A DNA stretch of 64,000 nucleotides. Source: Lysobacter antibioticus (GTDB lineage Bacteria > Pseudomonadota > Gammaproteobacteria > Xanthomonadales > Xanthomonadaceae). The translations under genes were made by a program, and so were the position numbers. Each line of letters starts with the position of its first letter. Position 1 is the first letter of the stretch. A model generated the notes under the pieces. The model saw only the letters and a list, made by a program, of their open reading frames with translations. It had not been told where the DNA came from and did not search any database. The stretch covers positions 1,179,602-1,243,601 of the forward strand of contig NZ_CP013141.1 in NCBI RefSeq assembly GCF_001442535.1, in the 5' to 3' direction. This document shows, one piece after another, positions 1-8,838 of the stretch.

Positions 1-60
1 GACGGGCGGCGCCACCGCCGCCCCCTCCAGGGACTGGTCAACACGAGCGTGCACGGATGA
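1..60 (+). CDS. possible 3' end of an upstream gene (partial)
   Basis: Frame 1 is open from the window edge to a TGA at 58-60, which would form an ATGA overlap with the next gene. Nineteen codons are too few to identify a product, and an open frame this short is expected by chance in GC-rich DNA. Only the overlap geometry supports it. Confidence 0.25.
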   Translation, partial: DGRRHRRPLQGLVNTSVHG

Positions 61-791
61 GCGAGATCCTGATACCCGGCGGTTACGAGATCGAGGCGGC
101 CGGCGAGCGCGCCGGCGATGCGCTCGGCAACGCCGCCTTCATCGAAAAACACGCGGCCCCGGGCCGCATCGGCCTGTGCGGCGGGCGCGACTGGATCAAC
201 AAACTGATTCGCAAAGCGCAGTCGCCCTTGACCGAGGACGGTCACCGCAGCCTGTGGTCGCACGCCTTCGTCTTCAGCGAACGCCGCATCGACGGGCAAT
301 GGTGGGTGATCGAGTCCGATCTCGACCTGCGCTACAAGCAGATCCGCCTGGGCGTGCAGGAAAATCGCGTCGACCGCTACTACGACGCTGAAGCCTTTCC
401 GAACATCGCCATTCTCGATTTCGACCTGAGCCCGGAACAGGTACGCAAGATCCAGATCGCTGGCCTGGACCTGCTGTCGGGCCTGTCGAGTTATTCGATC
501 AGCGAACTGGTCGGCACCCTGATGGCGATGCACAGCCGTCGCCTGCGCCGGCGCAGCAATCTGCTGGCCAAGGAAGGCGCGCTGTATTGCTCGGCGTTGG
601 TCCAGCATTGCTACCACGCCGCCGGCGTCGAGTTCCTGCCCGGCGTGCCCGGCAAGAACATCGCCCCGCACGACATCGACGAATCGCCGCTGCCGCACCG
701 CACCCATCGGATCATCCGCGACCTCGGCGTCTCGACGATCCGCGAACTAGGTCACAAGTCGAAACACTGGCTGAGCAGCGCACTCGATTAG
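57..791 (+). CDS. permuted papain-like (NlpC/P60 superfamily) hypothetical protein
   Basis: 244 residues, no signal peptide or membrane segment, so probably cytoplasmic. A His in the stretch WSHAFVF (His69) comes before a Cys in LYCSALVQHCYHAAG (Cys178), with a possible acidic partner at Glu86. His-before-Cys order is the hallmark of circularly permuted NlpC/P60 (YiiX/YebB-like) hydrolases, whose members act as amidases, lipid acyltransferases or peptidases. The substrate cannot be told from the sequence. The ATG may overlap the stop of an upstream frame. The fold assignment rests on motif order alone. Confidence 0.6.
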   Translation: MSEILIPGGYEIEAAGERAGDALGNAAFIEKHAAPGRIGLCGGRDWINKLIRKAQSPLTEDGHRSLWSHAFVFSERRIDGQWWVIESDLDLRYKQIRLGVQENRVDRYYDAEAFPNIAILDFDLSPEQVRKIQIAGLDLLSGLSSYSISELVGTLMAMHSRRLRRRSNLLAKEGALYCSALVQHCYHAAGVEFLPGVPGKNIAPHDIDESPLPHRTHRIIRDLGVSTIRELGHKSKHWLSSALD

Positions 792-1066
792 GACTGAGGC
801 GTCCGCGCACAGGCGTGCCGGGATGCGAGGCCGGTACGCATGACGCGCGCACCTCCCGACCTTCGCCGAGCATCGTCCAAGGCGCCATCGTCCAAGGCAT
901 TCGTGCCGCCGAATACTTCGGTGTGGACCGGCCGATCCGACACGGGGCCGCAAACGCGACCGGCGCCGCTATCGCACCTCAATACGCAATGGTATGGTGA
1001 CGCCATTCCTGGCCTGCCCGCGCCGCTTCCAACGCGACCGGCACCCCGACCCGCCCACGGATCGCC

Positions 1067-1930
1067 ATGCAAGACCTGCTGTTGTTCTCCCACGCCAATG
1101 GCTTCCCGGCCCCGGTCTACCGGGTGATGCTCGCTGCCCTGGCCGAGCGTTTCCATGTCGTCCGGCCCGAGCGCATCGGCCACGACCCCCGTTATCCGGT
1201 GACCCCGGACTGGCCGCATCTGGTCGAGGAACTGGTCGCCCGCGCCGAGAACGCCGCCGGCAATGCGCGCCGGATCTGGCTGGTCGGACACTCGCTGGGC
1301 GGCTATCTGAGCCTGCTTGCTGCGCACCGGTTGGCCGACTCGGCGCTGGCCGGGCGAGTCGCCGGCGTGGTCATGTTGGATTCGCCCTTGATCGCCGGCT
1401 GGCGCGCGCGCCTGGTTTCGATCGGCCGCCGCACCGGCCTGGACAATCTGCTGATGCCGATGCGCGCCACCTTGCAGCGTCGCCGGCTCTGGCCCGACCG
1501 CACCGCGGTACGCGAACACTTCCTGGCCAAGCCCGCGTTCGCCTGCTGGGACCAGCGCGTGCTCGACGATTACGTCGAACACGGCACCCGCGCCGCCGCC
1601 GACGGCAGCCGCGAACTCGCGTTCGAGCGCGAGATCGAATACCGGATCTATCACACCCTGCCGACCACGGCGCTCAGCGGCCTGGCGCCGTCGGTCCGCG
1701 TGCCGGTCGGCTTTCTGGCCGGCACGCGTTCGCGCGAATTACGCAACGCCGGTTCCGCGCCGACCCAGCGACTGGTCGGCGAACGCTGGCGCTGGATCGA
1801 GGGCGGCCACCTGTTTCCGATGGAACGGCCGCTGGACACCGCGCAGGCGATCGCGGCGATGATCGAGGGGATGCGGCCGGCCGTTGCCGACGAAGATCAG
1901 GCGAGTTGGGCGCAAGCCGTCAATGGCTGA
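1067..1930 (+). CDS. alpha/beta-hydrolase family protein
   Basis: 287 residues. It opens with a hydrophobic strand followed by SHANGFP, the usual oxyanion-hole region of the alpha/beta-hydrolase fold. The nucleophile elbow is GHSLGG (Ser76) and a C-terminal GGHLFPMERP supplies the likely catalytic His. There is no signal peptide, so it is probably a cytoplasmic esterase or lipase-like hydrolase. The preceding 275 bases hold no convincing gene. The substrate is unknown. Confidence 0.8.
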   Translation: MQDLLLFSHANGFPAPVYRVMLAALAERFHVVRPERIGHDPRYPVTPDWPHLVEELVARAENAAGNARRIWLVGHSLGGYLSLLAAHRLADSALAGRVAGVVMLDSPLIAGWRARLVSIGRRTGLDNLLMPMRATLQRRRLWPDRTAVREHFLAKPAFACWDQRVLDDYVEHGTRAAADGSRELAFEREIEYRIYHTLPTTALSGLAPSVRVPVGFLAGTRSRELRNAGSAPTQRLVGERWRWIEGGHLFPMERPLDTAQAIAAMIEGMRPAVADEDQASWAQAVNG

Positions 1931-1958
1931 GTACGCGTTGCGGTCTGCTGCCGCGGGA

Positions 1959-2180
1959 TAGGAGCGGCGCGAGCCGCGACCATGGGACGTGCTGAGGCAA
2001 CAACGCCGGTGCCCTCTATCGAAGCGGTGCCCTGTCGCGAGAGTAGGAGCGGCGCGAGCCGCGACCGCGAGACGCGCAGAGGCAACAACGCCGATGCTCT
2101 CTATCGAAACTATGCTCTGTCGCAAGAGTAGGAGCGGCGCGAGTCGCGACTGCGCTGCGCGGTCTCGCGACGCACCTTCA
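1959..2180. repeat. 85-bp tandem repeat, about 2.6 units
   Basis: Units start at 1959, 2044 and 2129 (period exactly 85). Each begins with the core TAGGAGCGGCGCGAG, which recurs about 30 times in this window; the third unit is truncated. The next 1.2 kb up to 3421 holds further repeats and no supportable gene. Confidence 0.85.
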
Positions 2181-2400
2181 AGCAAGATCAAACGCTAAGA
2201 GCTTCCGCCACTAAAGCGGCGGGTTACTTTCTTTTGTCATAAGCAACAAAAGAAAGGTAACCAAAGAAAAATGCTTTTTCTTTGAATCACCAGCCCGCAC
2301 GAGCGATGCATACGCGGGGCTTTTTCATACGGGACATCCCTGTCCCGATGAAAAACGGCGCGCATCCCTGCGCGCCGCCCTCCGGGTCTGCTATTGCCTT
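2181..2400 (+). repeat. composite hairpin repeat, copy 1
   Basis: Forward copy of a roughly 200-bp element with three hairpins. H1 at 2222-2262 pairs CTTTCTTTTGT with ACAAAAGAAAG, extended by GGTTAC/GTAACC. H2 at 2321-2355 pairs CGGGACA with TGTCCCG around TCCC. H3 at 2356-2377 pairs CGGCGCGCA with TGCGCGCCG around TCCC. It begins with a short CCGCC/GGCGG stem-loop near 2205. No RBS-led reading frame is shared with the other copies. Confidence 0.85.
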
Positions 2401-2480
2401 CGCTAGTGCTCGGCGGCGCACGGCCAGAGCCAGGGCCTTGGATCGAAATGGCTTCGAGAAATTTTCGTCAGCCGAGATTC

Positions 2481-2505
2481 GCGGTCGCGGCTCGCGCCGC
2501 TCCTA
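2481..2505 (-). repeat. short GC-rich repeat core, reverse copy
   Basis: Reverse-complement copy of the TAGGAGCGGCGCGAG-type core, lying between composite copy 1 and the hexamer array. Confidence 0.75.
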
Positions 2506-2519
2506 CCCAAGAGCGACGG

Positions 2520-2571
<52 letters not shown>

Positions 2572-2610
2572 ATTTTGATCTGCTTTGCTGCTTTTCCGGT
2601 CAAGTGGAGA

Positions 2611-2830
2611 CCCGTAGGGCGCCGCACAGGACGTGCGGCGTTTTCCGATAAGACAGGGACGTCTTATCGGAAAATTCCGGCGCGAGCTGCGTACTCGCAG
2701 GGGAGCTTCGTCAAGGAAAAGCATTTTTCTTTGGTGACTTTCTTTTGTTGCTTTGGACAAAAGAAAGTTACCCGCCGCTTTAGTGGCGGAAGCTTTGAGC
2801 GTTTGATCTTGATCTTGCTTGACAGAAGCG
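2611..2830 (-). repeat. composite hairpin repeat, copy 2
   Basis: Reverse copy. H3 at 2620-2640 pairs CGCCGCAC with GTGCGGCG. H2 at 2641-2674 pairs CCGATAAGAC with GTCTTATCGG. H1 at 2738-2767 pairs CTTTCTTTTGT with ACAAAAGAAAG. The H2 and H3 stem sequences differ from copy 1 on both strands of each stem. Confidence 0.85.
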
Positions 2831-2891
2831 CCGCAAACCCGGCACGGCGCGGTCGCGGCTCGCGCCGCTCCTACCCCGAAGCCAAAGCCCC

Positions 2892-2915
2892 GTTGCCGTT
2901 GCCGTTGCCGTTGCC
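2892..2915. repeat. hexanucleotide microsatellite (GTTGCC)4
   Basis: Four perfect GTTGCC units between composite copies 2 and 3, next to a reverse copy of the short GC-rich core at about 2848-2873. Confidence 0.9.
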
Positions 2916-2964
2916 GCAAAGATCTTGTCGTTGCTGTGCGCCGTCTCGCACGCGCGAAGGCTAA

Positions 2965-3215
2965 AGAAGGCCCGGAGGGCGGCCTGCATGGATGCAGGCC
3001 GTTTTTCATCGGGACAGGGATGTCCCGTATGAAAAATCCCCGCGTCGGCATCGAACGTGCGGGCCTGTGATTCAAAAGAAAGCAACTTCTTTGGTTACCT
3101 TTGACCGAAGGGAATCCAGACGGACTTTTGTTGCTTTAGACAAAAGAAAGTAACCCGCCGCTTTAGTGGCGGAAGCTCTTGGCGTTTGATTCTGGTCTTG
3201 CTTGATAGGTGCGCC
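2965..3215 (-). repeat. composite hairpin repeat, copy 3
   Basis: Reverse copy. H3 at 2980-3001 pairs CGGCCTGCAT with ATGCAGGCCG. H2 at 3002-3036 pairs CGGGACA with TGTCCCG. The H1 region (3093-3155) carries an insertion of about 22 nt in its left arm. Two more short GC-rich cores lie between 3230 and 3345; the remainder up to 3421 shows nothing recognisable. Confidence 0.8.
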
Positions 3216-3421
3216 GCAAACCCAACACAGCGCGGTCGCGGCTCGCGCCGCTCCTACCCTCGCGATCGCGCGCCGCTTTCGATGAACAACATCGGCGTTG
3301 TTGTTTCTGCGTGTCCCGTGGTCGCGACTCACGTCGCTCCTACAGGAATCCACAGAGAGCCGAGCCTACGCAACACAACGAAATGGACAGACCCCGGCGG
3401 CGCAAGACGCGCCGCCCACGA

Positions 3422-4195
3422 TCACCAGACCAGATCGTCCGGCACCTGGTACAACGGATCGGCGTAAGGATCGTCCTCGGCCGGCGCATTCGGATCGACC
3501 TTCAGCGCCACCGCCGGCGCGAAGATCGCCTCGGCCTGCTCCAGCATCGCCGCGGTCACCAACACATAACGGCCTTCGAGCTGGACCACGCCGAGTTCGC
3601 CGGCGTTGAGCTGCTTAAGCTGCGCTTCGGTGACGTAGACGCGCTTGATCTTGCCGCCATAAGGGAAGTGACGGGCGATCTCGGCATCGGGCGCATTGAG
3701 TGCCTGGTCCTTGAGCGCTTCGGCGAGCTTGGCGCGGGCTTCGCGGCGCAGGCGCGCCTCTTCCTGCTTGGCTTGCTCGGCGGCGATACGTTCGTCTTTC
3801 TCGCGCTGGGCGCGGATCGCATAAGCCTTGGCCAGATCGATGTCTTCGCGCGTGCGCGGCTTGCCCTGCCCCGGCCGGCCTGAGCCCTGATTGGCACCAG
3901 GGCGGCCCTGGCCGGGCTTGCCGGCGCCGGGACGCTGGCCCTGCGGCCGGTTGGCGTTGGGGCGCTCGGAGCCGGGTCTGTCGGCACCGGGCTTACCGGC
4001 ACCGGGCCGTTCGCCGTGCGGTCGTGCACCGCGCTCGCCGGGCTTGCGCGCATCGTGACGCGCGGCGCCGGGACGCTCGCCCGGCTTGCCGCCGCGCTTG
4101 GGGTCGCCGCTGCGTTCGGAGCGTTCCGGACGTTCGGGTTTGGGAGCCGGCTTGAAGCCAAGGCCCAACAGTTGATCGCGAAGAGTGTCGCTCAT
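3422..4195 (-). CDS. DUF2058 (YaiL-type) family protein
   Basis: 257 residues. The N-terminus MSDTLRDQLLGLGFK and the C-terminal domain with a conserved KRVYVTEAQL-like strand are typical of DUF2058. The middle (about residues 25-105) is low-complexity, rich in Arg, Gly, Pro and Lys, and probably disordered. Family members are annotated as nucleoproteins or polynucleotide-associated proteins, without a firm role. It follows slyX by 9 bases and is probably co-transcribed with it and ugd. Confidence 0.85.
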   Translation of the reverse strand: MSDTLRDQLLGLGFKPAPKPERPERSERSGDPKRGGKPGERPGAARHDARKPGERGARPHGERPGAGKPGADRPGSERPNANRPQGQRPGAGKPGQGRPGANQGSGRPGQGKPRTREDIDLAKAYAIRAQREKDERIAAEQAKQEEARLRREARAKLAEALKDQALNAPDAEIARHFPYGGKIKRVYVTEAQLKQLNAGELGVVQLEGRYVLVTAAMLEQAEAIFAPAVALKVDPNAPAEDDPYADPLYQVPDDLVW

Positions 4196-4204
4196 GATCC
4201 GGTA

Positions 4205-4438
4205 TCAGTAATGCGGCGGGGGTGGTTCGCCGGCGGCATCGCCGCCGGTGAGCGGCGTGGCCGCCATGGCACTGCGCAATTGCTTGATTTCATCGAGCGC
4301 GCGGTACATGAGCAGCGAATTGCGCGCTTCCTCGCTGCGTGCCGCGGCGAGTGCGTCGCTGAGTTCATTGAGCGCATGCTCCTGGAACGCTACGCGCGTT
4401 TCCAGGTCGATCAGGCGTTGCTCGAGTTCGGAAGTCAC
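4205..4438 (-). CDS. slyX: SlyX family protein
   Basis: 77 residues with a GTG start. It is an amphipathic coiled coil (EQRLIDLETRVAFQEHALNELS) ending in the PPPPHY tail typical of SlyX. Its cellular function is not established. It lies 27 bases after ugd and 9 bases before the DUF2058 gene on the same strand. Confidence 0.9.
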   Translation of the reverse strand: MTSELEQRLIDLETRVAFQEHALNELSDALAAARSEEARNSLLMYRALDEIKQLRSAMAATPLTGGDAAGEPPPPHY

Positions 4439-4465
4439 AGGCGGTAATCCATGCGTGCCGACGGC

Positions 4466-5812
4466 TCAATCGCCGTCGATCAGGATCGAGCGCCCGCGCC
4501 CGATGCCGTAATAGGCCAGGTCGGCCGCCTCGACCTCGTCGGGATGGTACAGGTTGCGCCCGTCGAAGATCACGCCGTCGGCCAAGGCCTGGCGCACCCG
4601 CACGAAATCCGGACTGCGGAACTGCTTCCACTCGGTCACCACGACCAGGGCGTCGGCATCGGCCAGCGCGGCGCGCGCCGAATCGCACAGCGCCAGGTCC
4701 TCGCGCTCGCCGAAGATGCGCTCGGCTTCCTCGTTGGCTTCCGGATCGTAGGCGCGCACGCGCGCGCCGGCGTCCCACAACTGGTTCAGCAGCGTGCGGC
4801 TCGAGGCCTCGCGCATGTCGTCGGTGTTCGGCTTGAACGCCAGGCCCCAGACCGCGAAGGTCTTGCCGGCGATGTCGCCGCCGTAGTGGCGCTGGATCAG
4901 CTCGAACAAATGCCCCTTCTGGCTGTCGTTGACCGCTTCCACCGCGTCGAGCAGGCGTGCCTGGTAGCCGTGCTGCTGGGCGGTGCGGGCCAGCGCCTGC
5001 ACGTCCTTCGGGAAGCACGAGCCGCCGTAGCCGGCGCCCGGGTAGATGAAGTGCCAGCCGATGCGCGGGTCCGAACCGATGCCGTGGCGGACCATTTCGA
5101 TGTCGGCGCCGACTTTCTCGGCGATGTTGGCCATTTCGTTCATGAAACTGATCTTGGTCGCCAGCATCGCATTGGCGGCGTACTTGGTCAGTTCGGCCGA
5201 GCGCAGGTCCATGTAGACGATGCGTTCGTGATTGCGGTTGAACGGCGCGTACAGGCGCTTGAGTTTTTCCAGCGCGACCGGGCTGGACGCGCCGATCACG
5301 ATGCGGTCGGGACGCATGCAGTCGTTGACCGCATCGCCTTCCTTGAGGAATTCGGGGTTGGAGGCCACATCGAAGGCCACGTCGACGCCGCGCGCCTGCA
5401 ATTCGCGGACGATCGTCGCATGGACCTTGTCGGCGGTGCCGACCGGCACGGTCGACTTGTTGACCACCACCACCTGGCGCTCGATATGGCGGCCGATGGT
5501 CGTCGCCACGGCGAGCACGTACTTGAGGTCGGCGCTGCCGTCCTCGTCGGGTGGCGTGCCCACGGCGATGAAGATCAGGTCGCCATGAGCGATCGCAGCG
5601 GCGGCGTCGGTGGTGAAGTGGAGACGGCCGGCGGCGTGGTTGGCCTTGACCATCGGCTCCAGGCCGGGCTCGTAGATCGGGATCACCCCGCGCTCGAGGC
5701 CTTCGATCTTGGCCTGGTCGATATCGACGCAGACCACGTCGTGACCGACATCGGCCAGGCAGGTTCCGGTGACCAGACCCACATAGCCGGTGCCGAAGAT
5801 GGTGACGCGCAT
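4466..5812 (-). CDS. ugd: UDP-glucose 6-dehydrogenase
   Basis: Oxidises UDP-glucose to UDP-glucuronate with two NAD+, feeding exopolysaccharide and LPS sugar synthesis. 448 residues, the usual length. [16 protein letters not shown] is the N-terminal Rossmann dinucleotide site, and [12 protein letters not shown] holds the catalytic Cys. The open frame extends 65 codons further upstream, but this ATG starts exactly at the Rossmann strand as in the family. Confidence 0.95.
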   Translation of the reverse strand: MRVTIFGTGYVGLVTGTCLADVGHDVVCVDIDQAKIEGLERGVIPIYEPGLEPMVKANHAAGRLHFTTDAAAAIAHGDLIFIAVGTPPDEDGSADLKYVLAVATTIGRHIERQVVVVNKSTVPVGTADKVHATIVRELQARGVDVAFDVASNPEFLKEGDAVNDCMRPDRIVIGASSPVALEKLKRLYAPFNRNHERIVYMDLRSAELTKYAANAMLATKISFMNEMANIAEKVGADIEMVRHGIGSDPRIGWHFIYPGAGYGGSCFPKDVQALARTAQQHGYQARLLDAVEAVNDSQKGHLFELIQRHYGGDIAGKTFAVWGLAFKPNTDDMREASSRTLLNQLWDAGARVRAYDPEANEEAERIFGEREDLALCDSARAALADADALVVVTEWKQFRSPDFVRVRQALADGVIFDGRNLYHPDEVEAADLAYYGIGRGRSILIDGD

Positions 5813-5855
5813 GGGTAGTTCTCTATCGAAGGTATTGCCCGGCCCTGCGGCCGGA

Positions 5856-5883
5856 CTCCGTGCCCGCACGCGCGGGCACGGAG
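5856..5883. terminator. hairpin between the FKBP gene and ugd
   Basis: A perfect 12-bp stem, CTCCGTGCCCGC with GCGGGCACGGAG, around a 4-nt loop lies just after the stop of the upstream FKBP gene (minus strand). There is no T-run, so intrinsic termination is uncertain; it could instead stabilise the mRNA. Confidence 0.45.
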
Positions 5884-5894
5884 CGTCGCAAGAC

Positions 5895-6746
5895 TCAGTG
5901 CTGCGGGTGCGTGCCGCCCATCGCGGCCGATTCCGGGCCGCCGGCAGGACCGCCCGCGCCGGGCTTGACGATGTCGAGCAGTTCGACGTCGAACACCAGG
6001 GTCGCATTCGGGCCGATCGGGCCGCCCGGGGTGCCCTGCTCGCCGTAGCCGAGCTTGCTCGGGATCCACAGCTTGAACTTGCTGCCGACCGGCATCAGCG
6101 CGATGCCTTCCTGCCAGCCCGGGACCACCGCGCCGAGCGGGAACACCGCCGGTTCCTTGCGATCGTAGGAGCTGTCGAAGGTCTTGCCGTCGAGCATCGT
6201 GCCCTTGTAGTGCACGCGCACGGTGTCGCTGCTCTTGGGCTTGGCGCCCTTGCCTTCGGTCACCATCTGGTACTGCAGGCCCGACGCGGTGGTCACCACG
6301 CCCGGCTTCTTGCCGTTGGCGGCGAGGAACTTGTCGCCTTCTTCCTGGTTCTTCTTGGCCATCGCGACCATTTTCTCGATCTGCTTGGTGCGGACCTTTT
6401 CCTGCAGGCGCTCGCGGATCTGGCGCGCTTCATCGTCGCTCAGCAGCGGCTTGTCGCCCTTCATATTGGCCTGCATGGCCTTCTGCAGCACGGCCAGGTC
6501 GAGATCGTCCTTGAGCAGCTCGAGCGAGCGGCCCATGTCCATGCCGATCAGATAGCTTTCCTGCTCCTTCTCGGTCTTCATGCCGCCGAGCGCCTTGACG
6601 TCGCTCTTGGCATCGGCCTTGTCGCCGGGCTTCGCGTCTGCGGCCTTGCCGTCGGCCGGCTTGCCGGCCTGGTTGCAGCCGGACGCGAACAGCGCCATCG
6701 AGGCCACGGCGAACGCGAGGGCGGTGTTACGCATGAAAGGCTTCAT
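5895..6746 (-). CDS. FKBP-type peptidyl-prolyl isomerase, lipoprotein
   Basis: 283 residues from the ATG chosen because AGGAGT lies 8 nt upstream. The N-terminus is a lipoprotein signal ([14 protein letters not shown]), followed by a Lys/Ala/Asp linker, a helical FkpA-type N-domain (about 60-140) and an FKBP domain (about 150-265) with [17 protein letters not shown] and [25 protein letters not shown]. It should catalyse prolyl isomerisation and act as a chaperone in the periplasm, anchored to a membrane. The next gene upstream is a soluble paralogue. Confidence 0.92.
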   Translation of the reverse strand: MKPFMRNTALAFAVASMALFASGCNQAGKPADGKAADAKPGDKADAKSDVKALGGMKTEKEQESYLIGMDMGRSLELLKDDLDLAVLQKAMQANMKGDKPLLSDDEARQIRERLQEKVRTKQIEKMVAMAKKNQEEGDKFLAANGKKPGVVTTASGLQYQMVTEGKGAKPKSSDTVRVHYKGTMLDGKTFDSSYDRKEPAVFPLGAVVPGWQEGIALMPVGSKFKLWIPSKLGYGEQGTPGGPIGPNATLVFDVELLDIVKPGAGGPAGGPESAAMGGTHPQH

Positions 6747-6857
6747 CAAACTGCACTCCTGAGGAGGAAATAACCGAAAACGAGGGTGGGAACCGGGCCG
6801 ACGGCTGGACAAACTGCCAGCCGGCGGCTGAACGCAACGAGTCTGGGCGGCGAACGA

Positions 6858-7802
6858 TCAGAGAATGTCGAGCAGCTCGACTTCGAACTCGAGGGTCGCA
6901 TTCGGGCCGATCTTCGGCGGCGCGCCCGACGGACCGTAGGCCAGTTCGGCCGGGATCCAGAACTTGAACTTGCTGCCGACCGGCATCATCGCCAGGCCTT
7001 CCTGCCAGCCCTGGATCACGCCGTTGACCGGGAACTCGGCCGGCTGGCCGCGATCGTAGGAACTGTCGAAGGTGCTGCCGTCGAGCAAGGTGCCCTTGTA
7101 GTTCACGCTGACCTTGTCGGTCGGCTTGGGACGCTCGCCGGAACCCTGGCGCAGCACCATGTACTGCAGGCCCGAGCCGGTTACGAACACGCCCTTGACC
7201 TTCTTGTTGGTCTCGAGGAAATCCTTGCCCTTCTTCAGGTTGGCGTCGCCGGCCGCGGCCGCTTCGGCCTTCATCTTGGCCTGCAGGCGTTCGCTGAAAC
7301 CGGTCAGCACGGTGCGGGCCTCGGCTTCGGCGAGCAGCGGCTTGCCGCCGCTCAGCGAGGTGCGCAGCGCCTGCACCAGCAGCGGCAGCTCGATCTCGGA
7401 TTTGATCTGCTGCAGCGACGGGCCGACCATGAAGGTGCCGATCAGCAGACCGACCTTGTCCTTGGCCACCGGCGGCGGCGGCGCGCCCGGGGCGGCGCCC
7501 GGAACCGGCTTGCCGTCGCGCGAGGCGATGCGCGCGCGCAGGGCCTGATCGACGGTGCGGGCTTCTTCCTGGGTGATCAACGGCTTGCCGCCGTCGAAGA
7601 CGTTCTTGACCGCGCGCTCGAAAGCGGCGGTGTCGAGATCGGGACCGACCGGCTTGAGCGAACTGGCCACATCCAGGCCAATGGCATAGCTGATCTTTTC
7701 ACGGTCGTTGGCGAGCACGGTCTTGTCCTGGGCAGAGGCGACGCCGCTGAACAGCGCCGCAGTGGTGATCAACACGGCCGCGCCGCGCACGAAAGCCTTC
7801 AT
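6858..7802 (-). CDS. FKBP-type peptidyl-prolyl isomerase, periplasmic
   Basis: 314 residues. A Sec signal peptide ends at GVASAQ, so this paralogue is soluble in the periplasm. The FkpA/Mip-like layout is an N-terminal helical dimerisation domain with a Pro/Gly-rich insert (APGAAPGAPPPP) and a C-terminal FKBP domain with [18 protein letters not shown] and GPNATLEFEVELLDIL. Same-strand neighbour of the lipoprotein FKBP (111-bp gap), which suggests a tandem duplication. Confidence 0.92.
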   Translation of the reverse strand: MKAFVRGAAVLITTAALFSGVASAQDKTVLANDREKISYAIGLDVASSLKPVGPDLDTAAFERAVKNVFDGGKPLITQEEARTVDQALRARIASRDGKPVPGAAPGAPPPPVAKDKVGLLIGTFMVGPSLQQIKSEIELPLLVQALRTSLSGGKPLLAEAEARTVLTGFSERLQAKMKAEAAAAGDANLKKGKDFLETNKKVKGVFVTGSGLQYMVLRQGSGERPKPTDKVSVNYKGTLLDGSTFDSSYDRGQPAEFPVNGVIQGWQEGLAMMPVGSKFKFWIPAELAYGPSGAPPKIGPNATLEFEVELLDIL

Positions 7803-8042
7803 CGGGTCCCGCTCCTTTTTGCGAATCGATACGCCGCAGTCCGGCGCAAGCCCGTCATTGTCGCGGGCCGGCGCTACGGCGGCAATGTTCCAGTGTGACG
7901 GCGGACAAGCCCGGAAGTTCCATCCCGCCGCGAGTCGCGAGCGCCGGAAACCGGATCGCCTGCGCAGATCCGCGCGCGCAGCGCCCCATTCCGGCGCGAT
8001 GCGACGCCGCGCCCGAGCGCTGCCGATGCCCGGCCTGGAGGA

Positions 8043-8684
8043 TCAGCGTGCCGCTGCCGGCTGCGGCGCGGCGGCGGTGGCCGGCGCTTTCGCGGCCTTC
8101 GGCCTGGGCACCGCCAGGGCACGCTCGATCGCCGCGACCACGGCCGGATCGTCGGGCGTGGTCTTGCTGCCGTAGCTGGCGATTAGGCGGCCGTCGCGGC
8201 CGAGCAGATACTTGTGGAAGTTCCACTTCGGCGCTTCGCCGGCGGCCTTGGCCAAGTCCTTGTAGAGAGGCGTCGCCTGTTCGCCGATCACATGCACCTT
8301 CTCGAACATCGGGAACTTGACCCCGTAGGTCAGGGTGCAGAACTCCTGGATCTGCTTTTCGTCCTCGAATTCCTGGGCCTTGAAGTCGCCCGACGGGAAA
8401 CCGAGCACGGCGAAGCCCTTGCCCTTGTACTTGGCCTGCAGGCCTTCCAGGGCTTCGAATTGCGGGGTGTAGCCGCACTTGCTGGCGGTATTGACCACCA
8501 ACACCACGTCGCCGCCGTAGCGGGCGCCGAGGTTGACCGCGGTCTTGCCGGCCAGCGGGCGGAAGCTGCGGTCGAGCATGGACCCACCGGCGGCGACGGC
8601 CGCACCGGCGGCCAGCACCAAGGACAGCAGCGCAACGGGGCCGGCGCAACGCGCCAGGCCTGAACGGGGGAGCGAAGAAGTCAT
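8043..8684 (-). CDS. glutathione peroxidase-like thiol peroxidase, exported
   Basis: 213 residues with a hydrophobic N-terminal signal (residues 14-32) and an Ala/Pro-rich tail. The peroxidatic Cys is Cys70 in NTASKCGYTPQFEALE, and WNFHKYLLGRDG holds the conserved Trp154. The usual FPCNQF segment reads FPSGDF, so the catalytic-tetrad Gln is Asp100 here. Expected role: reduction of peroxides outside the cytoplasm, probably with thioredoxin-like donors as for most bacterial members. The start was chosen at the signal peptide; the frame extends further upstream without support. Confidence 0.85.
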   Translation of the reverse strand: MTSSLPRSGLARCAGPVALLSLVLAAGAAVAAGGSMLDRSFRPLAGKTAVNLGARYGGDVVLVVNTASKCGYTPQFEALEGLQAKYKGKGFAVLGFPSGDFKAQEFEDEKQIQEFCTLTYGVKFPMFEKVHVIGEQATPLYKDLAKAAGEAPKWNFHKYLLGRDGRLIASYGSKTTPDDPAVVAAIERALAVPRPKAAKAPATAAAPQPAAAR

Positions 8685-8770
8685 CGGGCAGCCTCGGGAG
8701 GATCGATGGGGGAAAGCCGGCGGCGCCGGACGGGTTGGGCCAAGTATGACTTTAGTTGGGTCGGTATCGA

Positions 8771-8798
8771 TTGACGCGACGTGTTTAGGTGTTATAGT
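8771..8798 (+). promoter_or_regulatory. sigma70-type promoter of the GntR/ABC operon
   Basis: TTGACG at 8771-8776 and TATAGT at 8793-8798 with a 16-bp spacer, 41 bp before the first ATG of the operon. Confidence 0.7.
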
Positions 8799-8811
8799 TT
8801 CATACAACACC
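8788..8811. promoter_or_regulatory. candidate operator for the YtrA-type repressor
   Basis: Inverted repeat with perfect 6-bp arms GGTGTT (8788-8793) and AACACC (8806-8811), plus inner AT/AT matches, directly overlapping the -10 box. GntR-family YtrA regulators usually repress their own operon from such a site; the gene encoding one lies two genes downstream in the same transcript. Confidence 0.6.
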
Positions 8812-8838
8812 GGCCCACTAACGAGCAGGACGTTCGAT

